The translations under genes were made by a program, and so were the position numbers. Below the pieces are notes generated by a model. The model saw only the letters and a list, made by a program, of their open reading frames with translations, was not told where the DNA came from and did no database searches. DNA of 64,000 nucleotides, from positions 1 through 64,000 of the forward strand of contig NZ_JAINVV010000013.1 of assembly GCF_019880585.1 (NCBI RefSeq). The letters are read 5' to 3'. Below, in pieces: positions 8,804-17,635 of the stretch (positions within the stretch are counted from its first letter, which is position 1; every line of letters starts with the position of its first letter). This stretch comes from Sphingomonas colocasiae (lineage in GTDB: Bacteria > Pseudomonadota > Alphaproteobacteria > Sphingomonadales > Sphingomonadaceae).

Positions 8804-9850
8804 TTAGTCGCCGGCCGCCGCCGGACGCTCGCCCCGCGCACCCGCCAGCGCCACCTTCATGCCGTCGGTGAGTTTCACCACGCCTTCGGTCACCACGCGC
8901 TGCCCGGGCTTCAGCCCTTGCAGGATTTCCACGGCGCCGCCCTGGCGCGCACCGATCTTGACCGCGGTCCGCTTGACCTTGCTGCCGTCACCGACGACGA
9001 AGACATAGCTCTTGTCGCCCTCTCCCACCACGGCGAGTTCGGGAACCGACAGCGAGTTGCGCGCCGCGGATTCGACGGCGACGGTCATCAACATGCCGGG
9101 CTTGAGCGCGCGATCGGGATTGGGCAGCAGCGCCCGCACGGTCACCGCGCGGGTCTCGGGGCTCACCACCGGATCGATGCTGGCGATGGTGCCGTGGAAC
9201 TCCCGGCCGGGATACGCCGCCGCGACCGCATCGATACCCTGCCCCACGGCGAGCGATGCCAGCAGCGTTTCGGGAACGGTGAAATCGAGCTTGATGCGCG
9301 AAACGTCGCTGATCGTCGCGATCTCGGTACCCGCCGTCACCACCGCGCCGGTCGAGATGTTGCGCAGCGACACCCAACCGCTGAACGGCGCGCGGATGAC
9401 GCGGTCACCGATCGATGCGCGCGCTTCGGCCGCCTGGGCGGAAGCGGAGGCGGCAAGCGCGGTTTGCGCGTCGACCGCGGCGCGGGTGGCGAAACCGCGC
9501 GCCTTCAGCGCATCCAGCCGCTCGAGTTGCTGGCGTGCCTCGGTCGCGCGCGCGCCGGCTTGCTGCAACTGCGCGGTTTCCTGTCCCTGCGCGAGAACGG
9601 CGACGACCTGCCCCTTGGCGATATAACCGCCGTCGCCGAAATTGAGGCGCGTGATCCGCTCGGTCACCGGGGCCGAGAGCACCACCTGCTCGTTCGCGAA
9701 GGCGGTGCCGACCGCGTCGATCCGATCGGTGAAGCGTTTCGTCGCGGTCGCGTCCGCGCGCACGAGCGGCGCATCGCCACGATGCGAATCCTTGGCGCCG
9801 CCACAGGCGGACAAGAGGAAGATCACTGGGATAACGGCTGAAATGCGCAT
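8804..9850 (-). CDS. Efflux RND transporter periplasmic adaptor subunit
   Basis: A 348-residue membrane-fusion protein that bridges the RND permease and an outer-membrane channel. ATG 9850 gives a lipoprotein signal (MRISAVIPVIFLLSACGG, lipobox LSAC); the frame is open to 9937 but the longer start spoils this. It has the barrel-sandwich halves (FGDGGYIAKGQVVAVL and IRAPFSGWVSLRNISTGAVV), an alpha-helical hairpin between them, then the beta-barrel (LDFTVPETLLASLAVGQ) and membrane-proximal domain (GLKPGQRVVTEGVVKL). First gene of the pump operon. Confidence 0.93.
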   Translation of the reverse strand: MRISAVIPVIFLLSACGGAKDSHRGDAPLVRADATATKRFTDRIDAVGTAFANEQVVLSAPVTERITRLNFGDGGYIAKGQVVAVLAQGQETAQLQQAGARATEARQQLERLDALKARGFATRAAVDAQTALAASASAQAAEARASIGDRVIRAPFSGWVSLRNISTGAVVTAGTEIATISDVSRIKLDFTVPETLLASLAVGQGIDAVAAAYPGREFHGTIASIDPVVSPETRAVTVRALLPNPDRALKPGMLMTVAVESAARNSLSVPELAVVGEGDKSYVFVVGDGSKVKRTAVKIGARQGGAVEILQGLKPGQRVVTEGVVKLTDGMKVALAGARGERPAAAGD

Positions 9851-10007
9851 GCGCCTGTGTCGATTTCCCGGAATAATGGGTCTTGCCGCCGATCGACCCA
9901 GCTCGAACGGCAGCACAGCCGGGTATCGTGCAGTCACGCGCTTTGCAATTCCTTAGTCTGTCGCAAATTGTCGCAATTTGAAAAATTCGTCACTGATGTG
10001 AAATATT

Positions 10008-10739
10008 TCAGCAACGCGCGGCGACCAGGAATTCGATATTCCCCTCAGGCCCCGTGATCGGACTTTCGACCACGCCGTCGATCGTCCACCCCTTGCCCTC
10101 CAGCCAGGTGACCACCTCCGCGCAGACCCTGGCATGCACGGCGGGATCGCGGATCACGCCGCCCTTGCCCACTTCTTCGCGCCCCGCTTCGAATTGCGGC
10201 TTGATCAGCGCGATCAGCCGCGCGCCGGGCCGCGCAAATGAAAGCGGCACATCCAATACCTTGGCGAGCGAGATGAAGCTGGCGTCGCAGACGATCAGAT
10301 CGATCGGTTCGGGAATATGCCCGGCGGTCAGGATGCGCGCACTCGTCTTTTCGTGGACGATGACGCGCGGATCCTGGCGAAGCTTCCAGGCGAGCTGGTT
10401 CGTGCCGCTATCGACCGCATAGACGCGCGCCGCGCCGTTGGTCAGCAGCACATCGGTAAAACCGCCCGTCGACGACCCCACATCGATCGCGACGGCGCCC
10501 GTCACGTCCCAGCCAAAATGAGAAATGGCGTGCGCCAGCTTGATGCCGCCGCGCGAAACCCATGGATGATCGCGTCCGCGCACTTCGATCGGCGCGTCCT
10601 GCGGCAGCGCCTGCCCCGCCTTGTCGATCTTGCGTTCGCCGGAGAAGACCAGGCCGGCCAGGATCAGTGCCTGCGCCCGCGTCCGGCTTTCGACGAGCCC
10701 GCGATCGACGAGAAGCTGATCGGCACGGGATTTAGGCAT
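10008..10739 (-). CDS. tlyA: TlyA family rRNA (cytidine-2'-O)-methyltransferase
   Basis: A 243-residue S4-domain/FtsJ-fold methyltransferase predicted to 2'-O-methylate cytidines in 16S/23S rRNA. The N-terminal S4 RNA-binding segment is KSRADQLLVDRGLVESRTRA. The SAM motif is AIDVGSSTGGFTDVLL, preceded by PWVSRGGIKL with the catalytic-tetrad Lys. Other family marks are IDLIVCDASFISL and IKPQFEAGREEVGKGGVI. The length fits the family. In these genomes tlyA often follows dxs; here dxs (11840-13765) lies just upstream on the same strand, separated by a small regulator and an A+T-rich gap. Confidence 0.93.
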   Translation of the reverse strand: MPKSRADQLLVDRGLVESRTRAQALILAGLVFSGERKIDKAGQALPQDAPIEVRGRDHPWVSRGGIKLAHAISHFGWDVTGAVAIDVGSSTGGFTDVLLTNGAARVYAVDSGTNQLAWKLRQDPRVIVHEKTSARILTAGHIPEPIDLIVCDASFISLAKVLDVPLSFARPGARLIALIKPQFEAGREEVGKGGVIRDPAVHARVCAEVVTWLEGKGWTIDGVVESPITGPEGNIEFLVAARC

Positions 10740-10882
10740 TGAAACGGATCATGACGGCACGGCCTGCGATGGAACCCGCATCCGCAATGCCGGAAAGGCC
10801 ATGCAACGCCAAGCGGCAATGACCGTCGCTGCCGATGCGAACGGCCGGTGCCCGAGCCAGCGACGCCCTTGGAGCCTGTTCG

Positions 10883-10906
10883 AGAAAGCGCGGCAGCGCG
10901 CTTTCT
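10883..10906. terminator. Hairpin downstream of the winged-helix regulator
   Basis: AGAAAGCGCG (10883-10892) and CGCGCTTTCT (10897-10906) form a perfect 10-bp stem around a 4-nt loop. It sits 32 nt past the stop codon of the winged-helix gene at 10938. Flanking GAGCCTGTTCG and CCAAACAGCCTC extend a weaker outer pairing. No T-run follows, so it may be a Rho-assisted terminator or an intergenic repeat. Confidence 0.45.
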
Positions 10907-10937
10907 GGAGGCGGTACCAGCTTTTCCAAACAGCCTC

Positions 10938-11294
10938 TCAGCCGCCGTCGTGCTTCTCCAGATAACTGCGCATCAGCTTGACCGCATGCTCGCTGAGCGA
11001 GACCAGGACCCGGCGATGATCGCGGCCATCGCTGTGACGGACGAGCAACCCCCGGTCGAGCAGTTGCTTCACCCAGCGCTGCGCCGTCGAGAGCGGCACG
11101 CCGGCGCCCAGGCTGGCATCCGAAAGGCAAATAGGCTGCCGGCGCTCATGCGCGATGAAAAGGTCCAGCAGAATATCCCAGGCCGGCTCACCGAATATGT
11201 CCGAGTCAGGCGCGAACAGGGCTCGCCGGCTGCGCCGCGCCTGATAGATCCGAAGCGCGCGTTGAAGCGGCAAAAAAGAACGGTCCTGCTCCAT
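10938..11294 (-). CDS. Small winged-helix (MarR-like) regulator
   Basis: A 118-residue DNA-binding protein with a MarR-type winged helix. The stretch EPAWDILLDLFIAHERRQPI leads into a helix-turn-helix (LGAGVPLSTAQRWVKQLLDRG). The wing follows (LLVRHSDGRDHRRVLVSLSEHA), ending in a short dimerisation helix. It is shorter than a classical MarR protein because the N-terminal dimer helix is reduced. Its targets are unknown; the long A+T-rich gap directly upstream (11295-11839) is a natural place for its own regulation. Confidence 0.8.
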   Translation of the reverse strand: MEQDRSFLPLQRALRIYQARRSRRALFAPDSDIFGEPAWDILLDLFIAHERRQPICLSDASLGAGVPLSTAQRWVKQLLDRGLLVRHSDGRDHRRVLVSLSEHAVKLMRSYLEKHDGG

Positions 11295-11839
11295 ATCCCC
11301 AAACCCCTAAGATAGTCCCCATATCCCGGCGATTATTGACGATCATCTAGCTTAATTATTACCAAACATCCACCCATAACGAAATTGATATACATCCATT
11401 TTGGAAGTATTTTTTCGAATTCGAATGAAAAACCCATCCCAAAAAGCGCAAATTCCGTCATATCATCGAATATGGATGAATATGCGCAATGGGTACGGCG
11501 CAACATGCAAGACGATTGTCCAAATCGATCGCACCGCTTGCGCAGGTCGCGCCAATGCACGGCGATCTTCTACAGTATCAAAAGCGACAATCTGGAAGGT
11601 TTCGTATAAAATCGGCAAATTGAACTGAATGCGTAACGAAATTCACGGTGCGACCGCGGCGCGCGCTAGTGCTTGGCACGCGCACTCCCAGCGCCCGCAC
11701 CTGCCTGATCGGTTCAATCCATGATGCGGAACGCGCTACGGCATATTCGGTTCCATCCCGAATTCCGGAACGGAATCGCGGGTTCGGGGTCAGCTGCCGA
11801 CGACCTTCACTTGCGGAGCCGACGGAAAGGCGTGCGCCG
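11295..11839. other. Intergenic gap, A+T-rich on its left side
   Basis: No gene is supported between the regulator start (11294) and the dxs stop (11840). About 11330-11650 is markedly richer in A+T than anything around it (runs such as TATTTTTTCG, CTTAATTATTACC), while 11650-11839 returns to the usual high GC. Short open frames of 74-75 codons exist on both strands there, but they have no recognisable features, no good ribosome site and overlap each other. The stretch may hold the regulator's promoter, a nucleoid-protein site, or remains of foreign DNA. Confidence 0.6.
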
Positions 11840-13765
11840 TCAGGCGCGCGCGCCCTCGATCACGCCGCTGCTGTTATGGCGCAGCGCCTTCAGCACGGTA
11901 TCGACGATGTGCGGTGCGTTGAGCCCGGCCTCGTCATATTGCCTGTCAGGCTTTTCGTGATCCTGGAAGATGTCGGGCAGGCGCATCGTCCGCAGCTTCA
12001 GCCCGGTATCGATCAGCCCCTCGTCGCTGGCCAGCGTCAGCACATGGGCGCCAAGCCCGCCGATGCTGTTCTCCTCGATCGTCACCGCGACTTCGTGTGT
12101 CGCCAGCAGCTTGCGGATCAGCGCCTCGTCGAGCGGCTTGGCGAAGCGGAGATCGGCGACAGTGGTGGAAAGCCCCCGTGCATCGAGCTGATCGGCAGCC
12201 TTCAGCGCCTCTTCCAGCCGGGTGCCGAGCGAGAGGATCGCGACCTTCTTGCCCTGGCGGACGATGCGACCCTTGCCGATCTCCAGCAATTGCGGAACGT
12301 CGGGAAGCGGCACGCCGGTGCCGTTGCCGCGCGGATAGCGGACGGCGATCGGGCCACTGTCATGGCAGGCGCAGGTATGGACCATATGGACGAGCTCAGC
12401 CTCGTCGGACGCCGCCATCACGACGAAATTGGGCAGCGACGCCAGATAGGTGACGTCGAAGCTGCCGGCATGGGTGGCGCCATCCGCGCCGACCAGCCCG
12501 GCGCGATCGATCGCGAAGCGCACCGGCAGATTCTGGATCGCGACGTCATGGACGACCTGATCGTAAGCGCGCTGGAGGAATGTGGAATAGATCGCGCAGA
12601 AGGGCCGCATGCCCTGCGCCGCCATCCCCGCCGCGAAGGTCACGGCGTGCTGTTCGGCAATGCCGACATCGAAGGTGCGATCGGGATAGGCCTGCTGGAA
12701 TTTGTCGAGCCCGGTGCCGGAGGGCATCGCGGCGGTGATCGCCACCACCTTTTCATCGCGGGCCGCCTCGCCCATCAGCGCCTTGGCGAAGACCGCGGTG
12801 TAGCTGGGCGGCCCGGGCGGGGATTTGGCCTGCTCGCCGGAGACCACGTCGAACTTCTGGACGCCGTGATATTTGTCCGCCGCCGCCTCGGCCGGGGCAT
12901 AGCCCTTGCCCTTCTTGGTGACGACATGGACGAGGATCGGCCCCTCCTCCGCATCGCGGACATTTTCGAGCACGGGGATCAGATGGTCGAGATTATGGCC
13001 GTCGATGGGGCCGACATAATAGAAGCCCAGTTCCTCGAACAGCGTGCCGCCCATCGTCATGCCGCGCGCGAACTCGTCGGTCTTGCGGGCAGCATCGTGC
13101 AGCGGGCGCGGCAGGCGACGCGCGAAGCGGCGCGCGAGATCGCGCAGCCCCAGGAAGCTGCGCGACGAGACGATGCGCGACAGATAGGCCGAAAGCCCGC
13201 CCACCGGCGGCGCGATCGACATGTCGTTGTCGTTGAGGATGACGACCAGCCGGTTGCCCGCCTGCTCGGCATTGTTCATCGCTTCATAGGCCATGCCGGC
13301 GCTCATCGCGCCGTCGCCGATCACCGCGATGCCCTTGCCCGGCCGGCCCGCCAGCTTGTTGGCGACGGCGAAGCCCAAAGCGGCGGAGATCGAGGTCGAA
13401 CTGTGCGCCGCCCCGAAGGGATCATATTCGCTTTCGCTGCGCTTGGTGAAGCCCGAAAGCCCGCCGCCCTGGCGCAATGTGCGGATGCGATCGCGCCGCC
13501 CGGTCAGGATCTTGTGCGGATAGGCCTGATGGCCGACATCCCAGATCAGGCGATCCTCGGGCGTATTGAACACATAATGGATCGCAGTGGTCAGTTCGAC
13601 CACGCCGAGCCCGGCACCGAGATGCCCGCCCGTGACCGAAACCGCGGAAATCATCTCCGCGCGCAGTTCGTCGGCAAGCTGGCGAAGCTGATCGGGCGCG
13701 AGCTTCCGGAGATCGGCCGGAGAAGCGACGGCATCCAGCAGCGGCGTCGCGGGTGAATCGGACAT
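11840..13765 (-). CDS. dxs: 1-deoxy-D-xylulose-5-phosphate synthase
   Basis: The first enzyme of the MEP isoprenoid pathway: condenses pyruvate and glyceraldehyde 3-phosphate, using thiamine diphosphate and Mg2+. The protein is 641 residues from ATG 13765 ([11 protein letters not shown]); a 13-codon longer frame is not conserved. Diagnostic stretches: [36 protein letters not shown], the ThDP motif [45 protein letters not shown] with the catalytic Glu, and RYPRGNG. It supplies precursors for ubiquinone, carotenoids and hopanoids, which are typical of sphingomonads. Confidence 0.97.
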   Translation of the reverse strand: MSDSPATPLLDAVASPADLRKLAPDQLRQLADELRAEMISAVSVTGGHLGAGLGVVELTTAIHYVFNTPEDRLIWDVGHQAYPHKILTGRRDRIRTLRQGGGLSGFTKRSESEYDPFGAAHSSTSISAALGFAVANKLAGRPGKGIAVIGDGAMSAGMAYEAMNNAEQAGNRLVVILNDNDMSIAPPVGGLSAYLSRIVSSRSFLGLRDLARRFARRLPRPLHDAARKTDEFARGMTMGGTLFEELGFYYVGPIDGHNLDHLIPVLENVRDAEEGPILVHVVTKKGKGYAPAEAAADKYHGVQKFDVVSGEQAKSPPGPPSYTAVFAKALMGEAARDEKVVAITAAMPSGTGLDKFQQAYPDRTFDVGIAEQHAVTFAAGMAAQGMRPFCAIYSTFLQRAYDQVVHDVAIQNLPVRFAIDRAGLVGADGATHAGSFDVTYLASLPNFVVMAASDEAELVHMVHTCACHDSGPIAVRYPRGNGTGVPLPDVPQLLEIGKGRIVRQGKKVAILSLGTRLEEALKAADQLDARGLSTTVADLRFAKPLDEALIRKLLATHEVAVTIEENSIGGLGAHVLTLASDEGLIDTGLKLRTMRLPDIFQDHEKPDRQYDEAGLNAPHIVDTVLKALRHNSSGVIEGARA

Positions 13766-13874
13766 ATATTCCCTCTTTGCGGGCACAACTCTTAGCGCTG
13801 CCACGACAAACTGTCGAACGGAACCGTGATGGCGATGCGGTGCAGGATCGATGCAGAGCGCTCGAAACGCACCC

Positions 13875-14015
13875 GGATCGGGCGAAATTCGGGTCAGGCC
13901 GAGCCGAAAATGGTATTCTTCGAGAACCGGCGCGCAGCGTACTTCAGTACGTGAGCACCGGAAGCGCAGAAGAATGCCGTTTGCAGGCCGGCATGGCCCG
14001 AATTCCGTCCGATCC
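13875..14015. repeat. 141-nt structured repeat element, copy 2
   Basis: Same length and layout as copy 1. The outer arms 13875-13893 and 13997-14015 are complementary with one G-T wobble and one A-C mismatch. The inner stem pairs 13912-13921 with 13969-13978. The head 13922-13969 is identical to copy 1. Its last base overlaps the TAG stop codon of the Zur-like gene, exactly as copy 1 overlaps the YbjN-gene stop. It lies between two minus-strand genes (Zur-like and dxs). Confidence 0.85.
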
Positions 14016-14476
14016 TAGTCGCAGTCGGCGCAGCGGCCATGGACCTCGATGACCGGCCGTTCGGGCGAAAAGCCGGCCTTGCGCGCGGCGGCGCGAACGC
14101 CCGTCGACAGGCTGTCATCGTCCAGATGCGTCGCCTGTCCGCAATTGTCGCACACCAGGAAGATGCAATCGTGCAGGCAATCGGGGTGTGCGTTGGCGAC
14201 ATAGGCGTTCACGCTTTCCACCCGGCGCGCCAGATTGGCGCCGACGAACAGGTCTAGGATGCGATAGACGCTGTTGGCGGCGACGCGGCGCCCGCGCGCC
14301 TTGGAGACCGCCTCTGCGATATCATAGGCGGATGCGGGTTTTTCGAAGCCGGCAAGCACGTCGAAGATCGCGGCGCGCATATCGGTCCATTGCTCGCCCG
14401 ATTTCTCGAGTGCGACCTTGGCGGCGTCGGAAAGTGCGACGCCCTCATGCTCGTGATGGTGGTGATGCTGGGCCAT
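14015..14476 (-). CDS. Fur/Zur family metalloregulator with His-rich N-terminus
   Basis: A 153-residue Fur-superfamily repressor. A winged helix (DMRAAIFDVLAGFEKPASAYDI ... ANSVYRILDLFVGANLARRV) is followed by the metal-binding dimer domain (HPDCLHDCIFLVCDNCGQ ... RCADCD). The two CxxC pairs, CDNC and CADC, form the structural zinc site. The absence of the HHDH iron-site spacing and the neighbour gene favour zinc (Zur-like). The N-terminus carries six histidines (MAQHHHHHEHE), which is unusual and may add metal binding. The TAG stop lies in the structured repeat. Confidence 0.88.
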   Translation of the reverse strand: MAQHHHHHEHEGVALSDAAKVALEKSGEQWTDMRAAIFDVLAGFEKPASAYDIAEAVSKARGRRVAANSVYRILDLFVGANLARRVESVNAYVANAHPDCLHDCIFLVCDNCGQATHLDDDSLSTGVRAAARKAGFSPERPVIEVHGRCADCD

Positions 14477-14531
14477 GCCCCAATTTAGGCACGGCAGGGC
14501 CTCGCGGCAAGCGAGACTGACGAACGGCGTT

Positions 14532-14900
14532 CTAGTTGGTCGCGCGCCGGTTCAGATCGTGGCCCAGCGCAAGCACGGCGACGCCGAGGATCGTATACAT
14601 GATCTCGCTGCCGTCATGCTCCAGGGTGATCGCCCCCATCATCATGCCGATTCCCAAGGCGCCGACCGCGGCAGGCAGCACGAAGCCATGTTCGCGAATG
14701 CCGAAACCCAGCGCGACGATGCCAAGGCCGATCGCCAGGACCAGGCCGACTTCATGGATGCGATGATCGACGAACACGCCGCCGGCGGAGGTGAGCAGCA
14801 CCACCGCGATCGCGCTCGCCACGCAATGTACGACGCACAGACCCGACAGGCCGATGGCCAGCCGGTCGAGCGACCCCAGGCGAGACACGATATTGTTCAC
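14532..14900 (-). CDS. MerC domain-containing membrane protein
   Basis: A 122-residue protein with four hydrophobic helices and the MerC-type motif CVVHC in the first (LSGLCVVHCVASAIAVVLL). The start is GTG 14900, supported by a GGAG ribosome site 5 nt upstream; no ATG start fits. MerC proteins were described as mercuric-ion transporters, but chromosomal homologues beside Zur-type regulators are more likely linked to zinc. It lies 55 nt upstream of the Zur-like gene in the same direction, so the two probably form one transcript. Confidence 0.82.
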   Translation of the reverse strand: MNNIVSRLGSLDRLAIGLSGLCVVHCVASAIAVVLLTSAGGVFVDHRIHEVGLVLAIGLGIVALGFGIREHGFVLPAAVGALGIGMMMGAITLEHDGSEIMYTILGVAVLALGHDLNRRATN

Positions 14901-15020
14901 GACGACTCCAGTTGCCCGTCCATTTGGCACGGCCGGCGGAAAGTTACAACATATCATTTGGGCCGCCGATCGGGCGTTCGGCGCTTGTACCACGCCCCGC
15001 CGCGCGGCATAGCGCGCCGC

Positions 15021-16052
15021 ATGGCACTCGCACGTCCCGCATCGCCCGCCCCCGCGCCTGCGCGGCTGATCGCCTGGCTCCGCATCGTCGCCGCGCTGGT
15101 CTTCGCGATGGTCGTCGTGGGCGGCATCACGCGGCTGACCGAATCGGGGCTCTCCATCACCGAATGGAAGCCGATCACGGGCGCGATCCCGCCGCTCACC
15201 GAGGCGCAATGGCTCGCGGAGTTCGCGAAATACCAGCAGATCCCGGAATATCAGCAGATCAATCACGGCATGGATCTGGCGGCGTTCAAGTTCATCTTCT
15301 TCTGGGAATATATCCACCGGCTGCTCGGGCGCGTGATCGGCCTCGCCTTCGCGCTGCCGCTTGCCTGGTTCTGGTGGAAGCGCCAGATACCGGCGGGTTA
15401 CGGCCCGCGCCTCGTCGCCCTGCTCTTTCTTGGCGGGCTGCAGGGTGCGGTCGGCTGGTGGATGGTGACGTCGGGCCTGGTGCTGCGCACCGATGTGAGC
15501 CATTTCCGGCTCGCCACCCATTTGCTGGTGGCGCTTTTCATCATCGCCGGCCTGTTGTGGACCGCATTCGACCTGAAGAGTCAGGCCCATGGCGCGAAGC
15601 CGGCGCGGCTGACCGGCTTCGGCCTGGTCGTCGCCCTGATCCTGCTGGTGCAGTTGCTGTTCGGCGCCTTCACCGCCGGGCTCGACGCGGGCTATGTCTC
15701 CAGCACCTGGCCGCTGATGAACGACCATGTCTTCCCCGAAGGCGTCACCTGGCTCGGCTCCGCGCTCGCCACCATCGGCAACGATCCGTTCCTGATCCAC
15801 TTCATCCATCGCTGGTGGGCCTGGGTGGTGGTGATCGCGCTGGTGATGCTTGCCCGCAAGGCGAAGCAGGCCGGAGAGCGGAGGGCCGCCGTGGCAATCC
15901 ACGCGACCGTCGGCCTTCAGGTGCTGCTGGGCATCGCCACCGTCGTCACCGGCATGAATTTCTGGCTGGCCGTGCTCCATCAGGCGGTGGGGGCGCTTGT
16001 CGTCGCGAGCACGACCTGGGGACTGCACGTCATCGGGCGGCGCGCGGGGTGA
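15021..16052 (+). CDS. ctaA: Heme A synthase (COX15/CtaA)
   Basis: A 343-residue, eight-helix inner-membrane enzyme that oxidises heme O to heme A for aa3-type cytochrome oxidase. ATG 15021 starts the conserved part (LARPASPAPAPARLIAWLRI). Marks: GGITRLTESGLSITEWKPIT, the heme-ligand histidines in FWEYIHRLLGR and SHFRLATHLL, a second pair in FLIHFIHRWWAW and LAVLHQAVGAL, and the central PLMNDHVFPEG. It is read divergently from the MerC/Zur-like pair; the 120 nt between (14901-15020) should hold both promoters. The stop overlaps cutA (GTGA). Confidence 0.95.
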   Translation: MALARPASPAPAPARLIAWLRIVAALVFAMVVVGGITRLTESGLSITEWKPITGAIPPLTEAQWLAEFAKYQQIPEYQQINHGMDLAAFKFIFFWEYIHRLLGRVIGLAFALPLAWFWWKRQIPAGYGPRLVALLFLGGLQGAVGWWMVTSGLVLRTDVSHFRLATHLLVALFIIAGLLWTAFDLKSQAHGAKPARLTGFGLVVALILLVQLLFGAFTAGLDAGYVSSTWPLMNDHVFPEGVTWLGSALATIGNDPFLIHFIHRWWAWVVVIALVMLARKAKQAGERRAAVAIHATVGLQVLLGIATVVTGMNFWLAVLHQAVGALVVASTTWGLHVIGRRAG

Positions 16053-16366
16053 CCGTCGCGACGGTCTATGCGGTGTTCGGCTCGGCCGAGGATGCCGAAC
16101 GGATCGGCCGCATCACCGTCGAGGAACGGCTCGCCGCCTGCGTCAACATATTGGCGCCCTGCCGCTCCATCTATCGCTGGCAGGGCGGAATCGAGAATGC
16201 GACCGAAGTGCCCGCGCTGTTCAAGACGCGGGAAACGCTGGCCGATCGGCTGATCGCCCGGATCGCGGCGCTGCACGACTATGACGTGCCCGCCGCCATC
16301 GCATGGCCGACAAGCGCGGCTTTCGCCCCCTATCGCGACTGGATCATGGCCGAGACAGCCGATTGA
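16049..16366 (+). CDS. cutA: CutA family divalent-cation tolerance protein
   Basis: A 105-residue CutA1-type trimeric protein, begun at GTG 16049 in a 4-nt overlap with the ctaA stop codon. The family pattern is clear: VYAVFGSAEDAERIGRITVE, RLAACVNILAPCRSIYRWQG with the conserved Cys, then EVPALFKTRE and a YDVPAAIAWP block. Linked to copper/divalent-ion tolerance in E. coli, but its mechanism is unclear. The overlap with ctaA implies cotranslation. Confidence 0.9.
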   Translation: MTVATVYAVFGSAEDAERIGRITVEERLAACVNILAPCRSIYRWQGGIENATEVPALFKTRETLADRLIARIAALHDYDVPAAIAWPTSAAFAPYRDWIMAETAD

Positions 16367-16423
16367 ACATGCGGGATTAATCGAAGGGTATTCAGATACC
16401 CGTTTGGAAAAGCCCGGTTTCGC

Positions 16424-16487
16424 TTGACTTGGCGGGCATCATCGATCATTAGCCCGCTCCAACGACGCCGTCCGCCAGGGCGGCGTT
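16424..16487 (+). promoter_or_regulatory. Candidate rplM promoter and leader hairpin
   Basis: TTGACT at 16424-16429 is a good -35 box; a weak -10 (CATTAG, 16447-16452) follows at 17-nt spacing. Downstream, AACGACGCC (16461-16469) and GGCGGCGTT (16479-16487) form a hairpin with one mismatch in the 5' leader of rplM. Ribosomal-protein operons are often controlled through such leaders; that this one is regulatory is inference. Confidence 0.4.
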
Positions 16488-16516
16488 GCTCGTTTCAACC
16501 AAAGAGGTCCAGGCCC

Positions 16517-16996
16517 ATGAAGGCGCTTGCGAAGACCACCCGTTCGGTAAAGCCGACCGAGGTGGAGAAGAAATGGCATCTGATCGATGCGGAGGGCCTC
16601 GTCGTCGGCCGTCTCGCCGTCGTGATCGCCGATATCCTGCGCGGCAAGAACAAGCCGAGCTACACCCCGCACGTCGATTGCGGCGACAATGTCATCGTGA
16701 TCAACGCGGACAAGGTCCGCTTCACGGGCAAGAAGCTGCAGGACAAGGTCTATTACAAGCACACCGGCTATGCCGGCGGCATCAAGGCGATCACCGCCGC
16801 CAAGGTCCTCGAAGGCCGCTTTCCGGAGCGCGTCCTCGAAAAGGCCGTTGAGCGCATGATCCCGCGCGGCCCGCTGGGCCGCCAGCAGATGCGCAACCTG
16901 CGCGTCTATAACGGCACCGAGCATCCGCATGAGGGCCTGCAGCCCCAGACGCTCGACGTCGCTGCCATGAACCGCAAGAACAAGGTGGGTGCCTGA
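16517..16996 (+). CDS. rplM: 50S ribosomal protein L13
   Basis: A 159-residue large-subunit protein. ATG 16517 ([20 protein letters not shown]) is the family start, preceded by AGAGG. Conserved blocks: [48 protein letters not shown], and the signature [20 protein letters not shown] followed by EHPHEGLQP. It overlaps rpsI by one base (TGATG), the usual L13-S9 pair. Confidence 0.98.
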   Translation: MKALAKTTRSVKPTEVEKKWHLIDAEGLVVGRLAVVIADILRGKNKPSYTPHVDCGDNVIVINADKVRFTGKKLQDKVYYKHTGYAGGIKAITAAKVLEGRFPERVLEKAVERMIPRGPLGRQQMRNLRVYNGTEHPHEGLQPQTLDVAAMNRKNKVGA

Positions 16997-17553
16997 TGTC
17001 CGATACCCGTCAATCGCTTTCCGATCTGGCTCAACTGACCGGCGCGGAAGCCCCCGCCGCGGCTGCCGCTCCGGCGCCGGCCGTTTCGGCCGAAGGCGAG
17101 CCTGTCGCGGCTGCGCCCGAGCCCGTCCGTCCGACCATGCCGCTGCGCGAGCGTGAAGTCGACGCGCAGGGCCGCGCCTACGCCACCGGCCGCCGCAAGG
17201 ATGCGGTCGCCCGCGTCTGGATCAAGCCCGGCTCGGGCAAGATCACGGTCAATGGCCGCGACCAGGAAGTCTATTTCGCGCGTCCGACGCTGCGCCTCGT
17301 CATCAACCAGCCGTTCGGCGTTGCCGGCCGCGAAGGTCAGTATGACGTGATCGCCACCGTCAAGGGCGGCGGGCTTTCGGGCCAGGCCGGTGCGGTCAAG
17401 CACGGCATCAGCCAGGCGCTGACCAAGTTCGAGCCCGTGCTGCGCGCGCCCGTCAAGGCCGCCGGTTTCCTGACCCGCGACAGCCGCGCGGTCGAGCGCA
17501 AGAAGTATGGCAAGGCCAAGGCCCGCCGCAGCTTCCAGTTCTCGAAGCGCTAA
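16996..17553 (+). CDS. rpsI: 30S ribosomal protein S9
   Basis: A 185-residue small-subunit protein. The conserved S9 part begins near residue 55 ([20 protein letters not shown]) and includes [17 protein letters not shown] and the C-terminal tail [17 protein letters not shown] that reaches the P-site tRNA. The first ~50 residues form an Ala/Pro-rich extension, as found in sphingomonads and relatives. Translation is coupled to rplM. Confidence 0.98.
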   Translation: MSDTRQSLSDLAQLTGAEAPAAAAAPAPAVSAEGEPVAAAPEPVRPTMPLREREVDAQGRAYATGRRKDAVARVWIKPGSGKITVNGRDQEVYFARPTLRLVINQPFGVAGREGQYDVIATVKGGGLSGQAGAVKHGISQALTKFEPVLRAPVKAAGFLTRDSRAVERKKYGKAKARRSFQFSKR

Positions 17554-17576
17554 AAGCGGTTCTCACCGAACACGAA

Positions 17577-17606
17577 AAGGCGGTCCGGAAACGGGCCGCC
17601 TTTTTT
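17577..17606 (+). terminator. Rho-independent terminator of rplM-rpsI
   Basis: AAGGCGGTCC (17577-17586) pairs with GGGCCGCCTT (17593-17602; one wobble) across a GGAAAC loop, and a run of six T follows at 17601-17606. It sits 23 nt past the rpsI stop codon. Textbook intrinsic terminator. Confidence 0.93.
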
Positions 17607-17635
17607 GTTGCTGCATGAACGGTTAGGAAAGCCCG

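Noticed and set aside
6476-9841. A very long open frame (over 1100 codons) on the plus strand opposite the RND pump genes
   Set aside because: It lies antisense to two well-conserved genes, is extremely Arg/Asp/His rich and has no domain features. It is an artefact of high GC and codon bias.
11333-11609. Small overlapping frames on both strands in the A+T-rich gap
   Set aside because: They overlap each other, have no Shine-Dalgarno sequence and no protein-like features.
14015-14476. Naming the Fur-family gene fur or zur outright
   Set aside because: The CxxC pairs and context favour zinc, but metal specificity cannot be fixed from this sequence alone.
14532-16028. Minus-strand open frame of about 500 codons covering ctaA
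   Set aside because: Only its last 122 codons (from GTG 14900) are a real MerC-domain gene; the rest is the reverse complement of ctaA.
16461-16487. Leader hairpin before rplM as a riboswitch
   Set aside because: It is a single short hairpin without a conserved aptamer; at most an autoregulatory leader.
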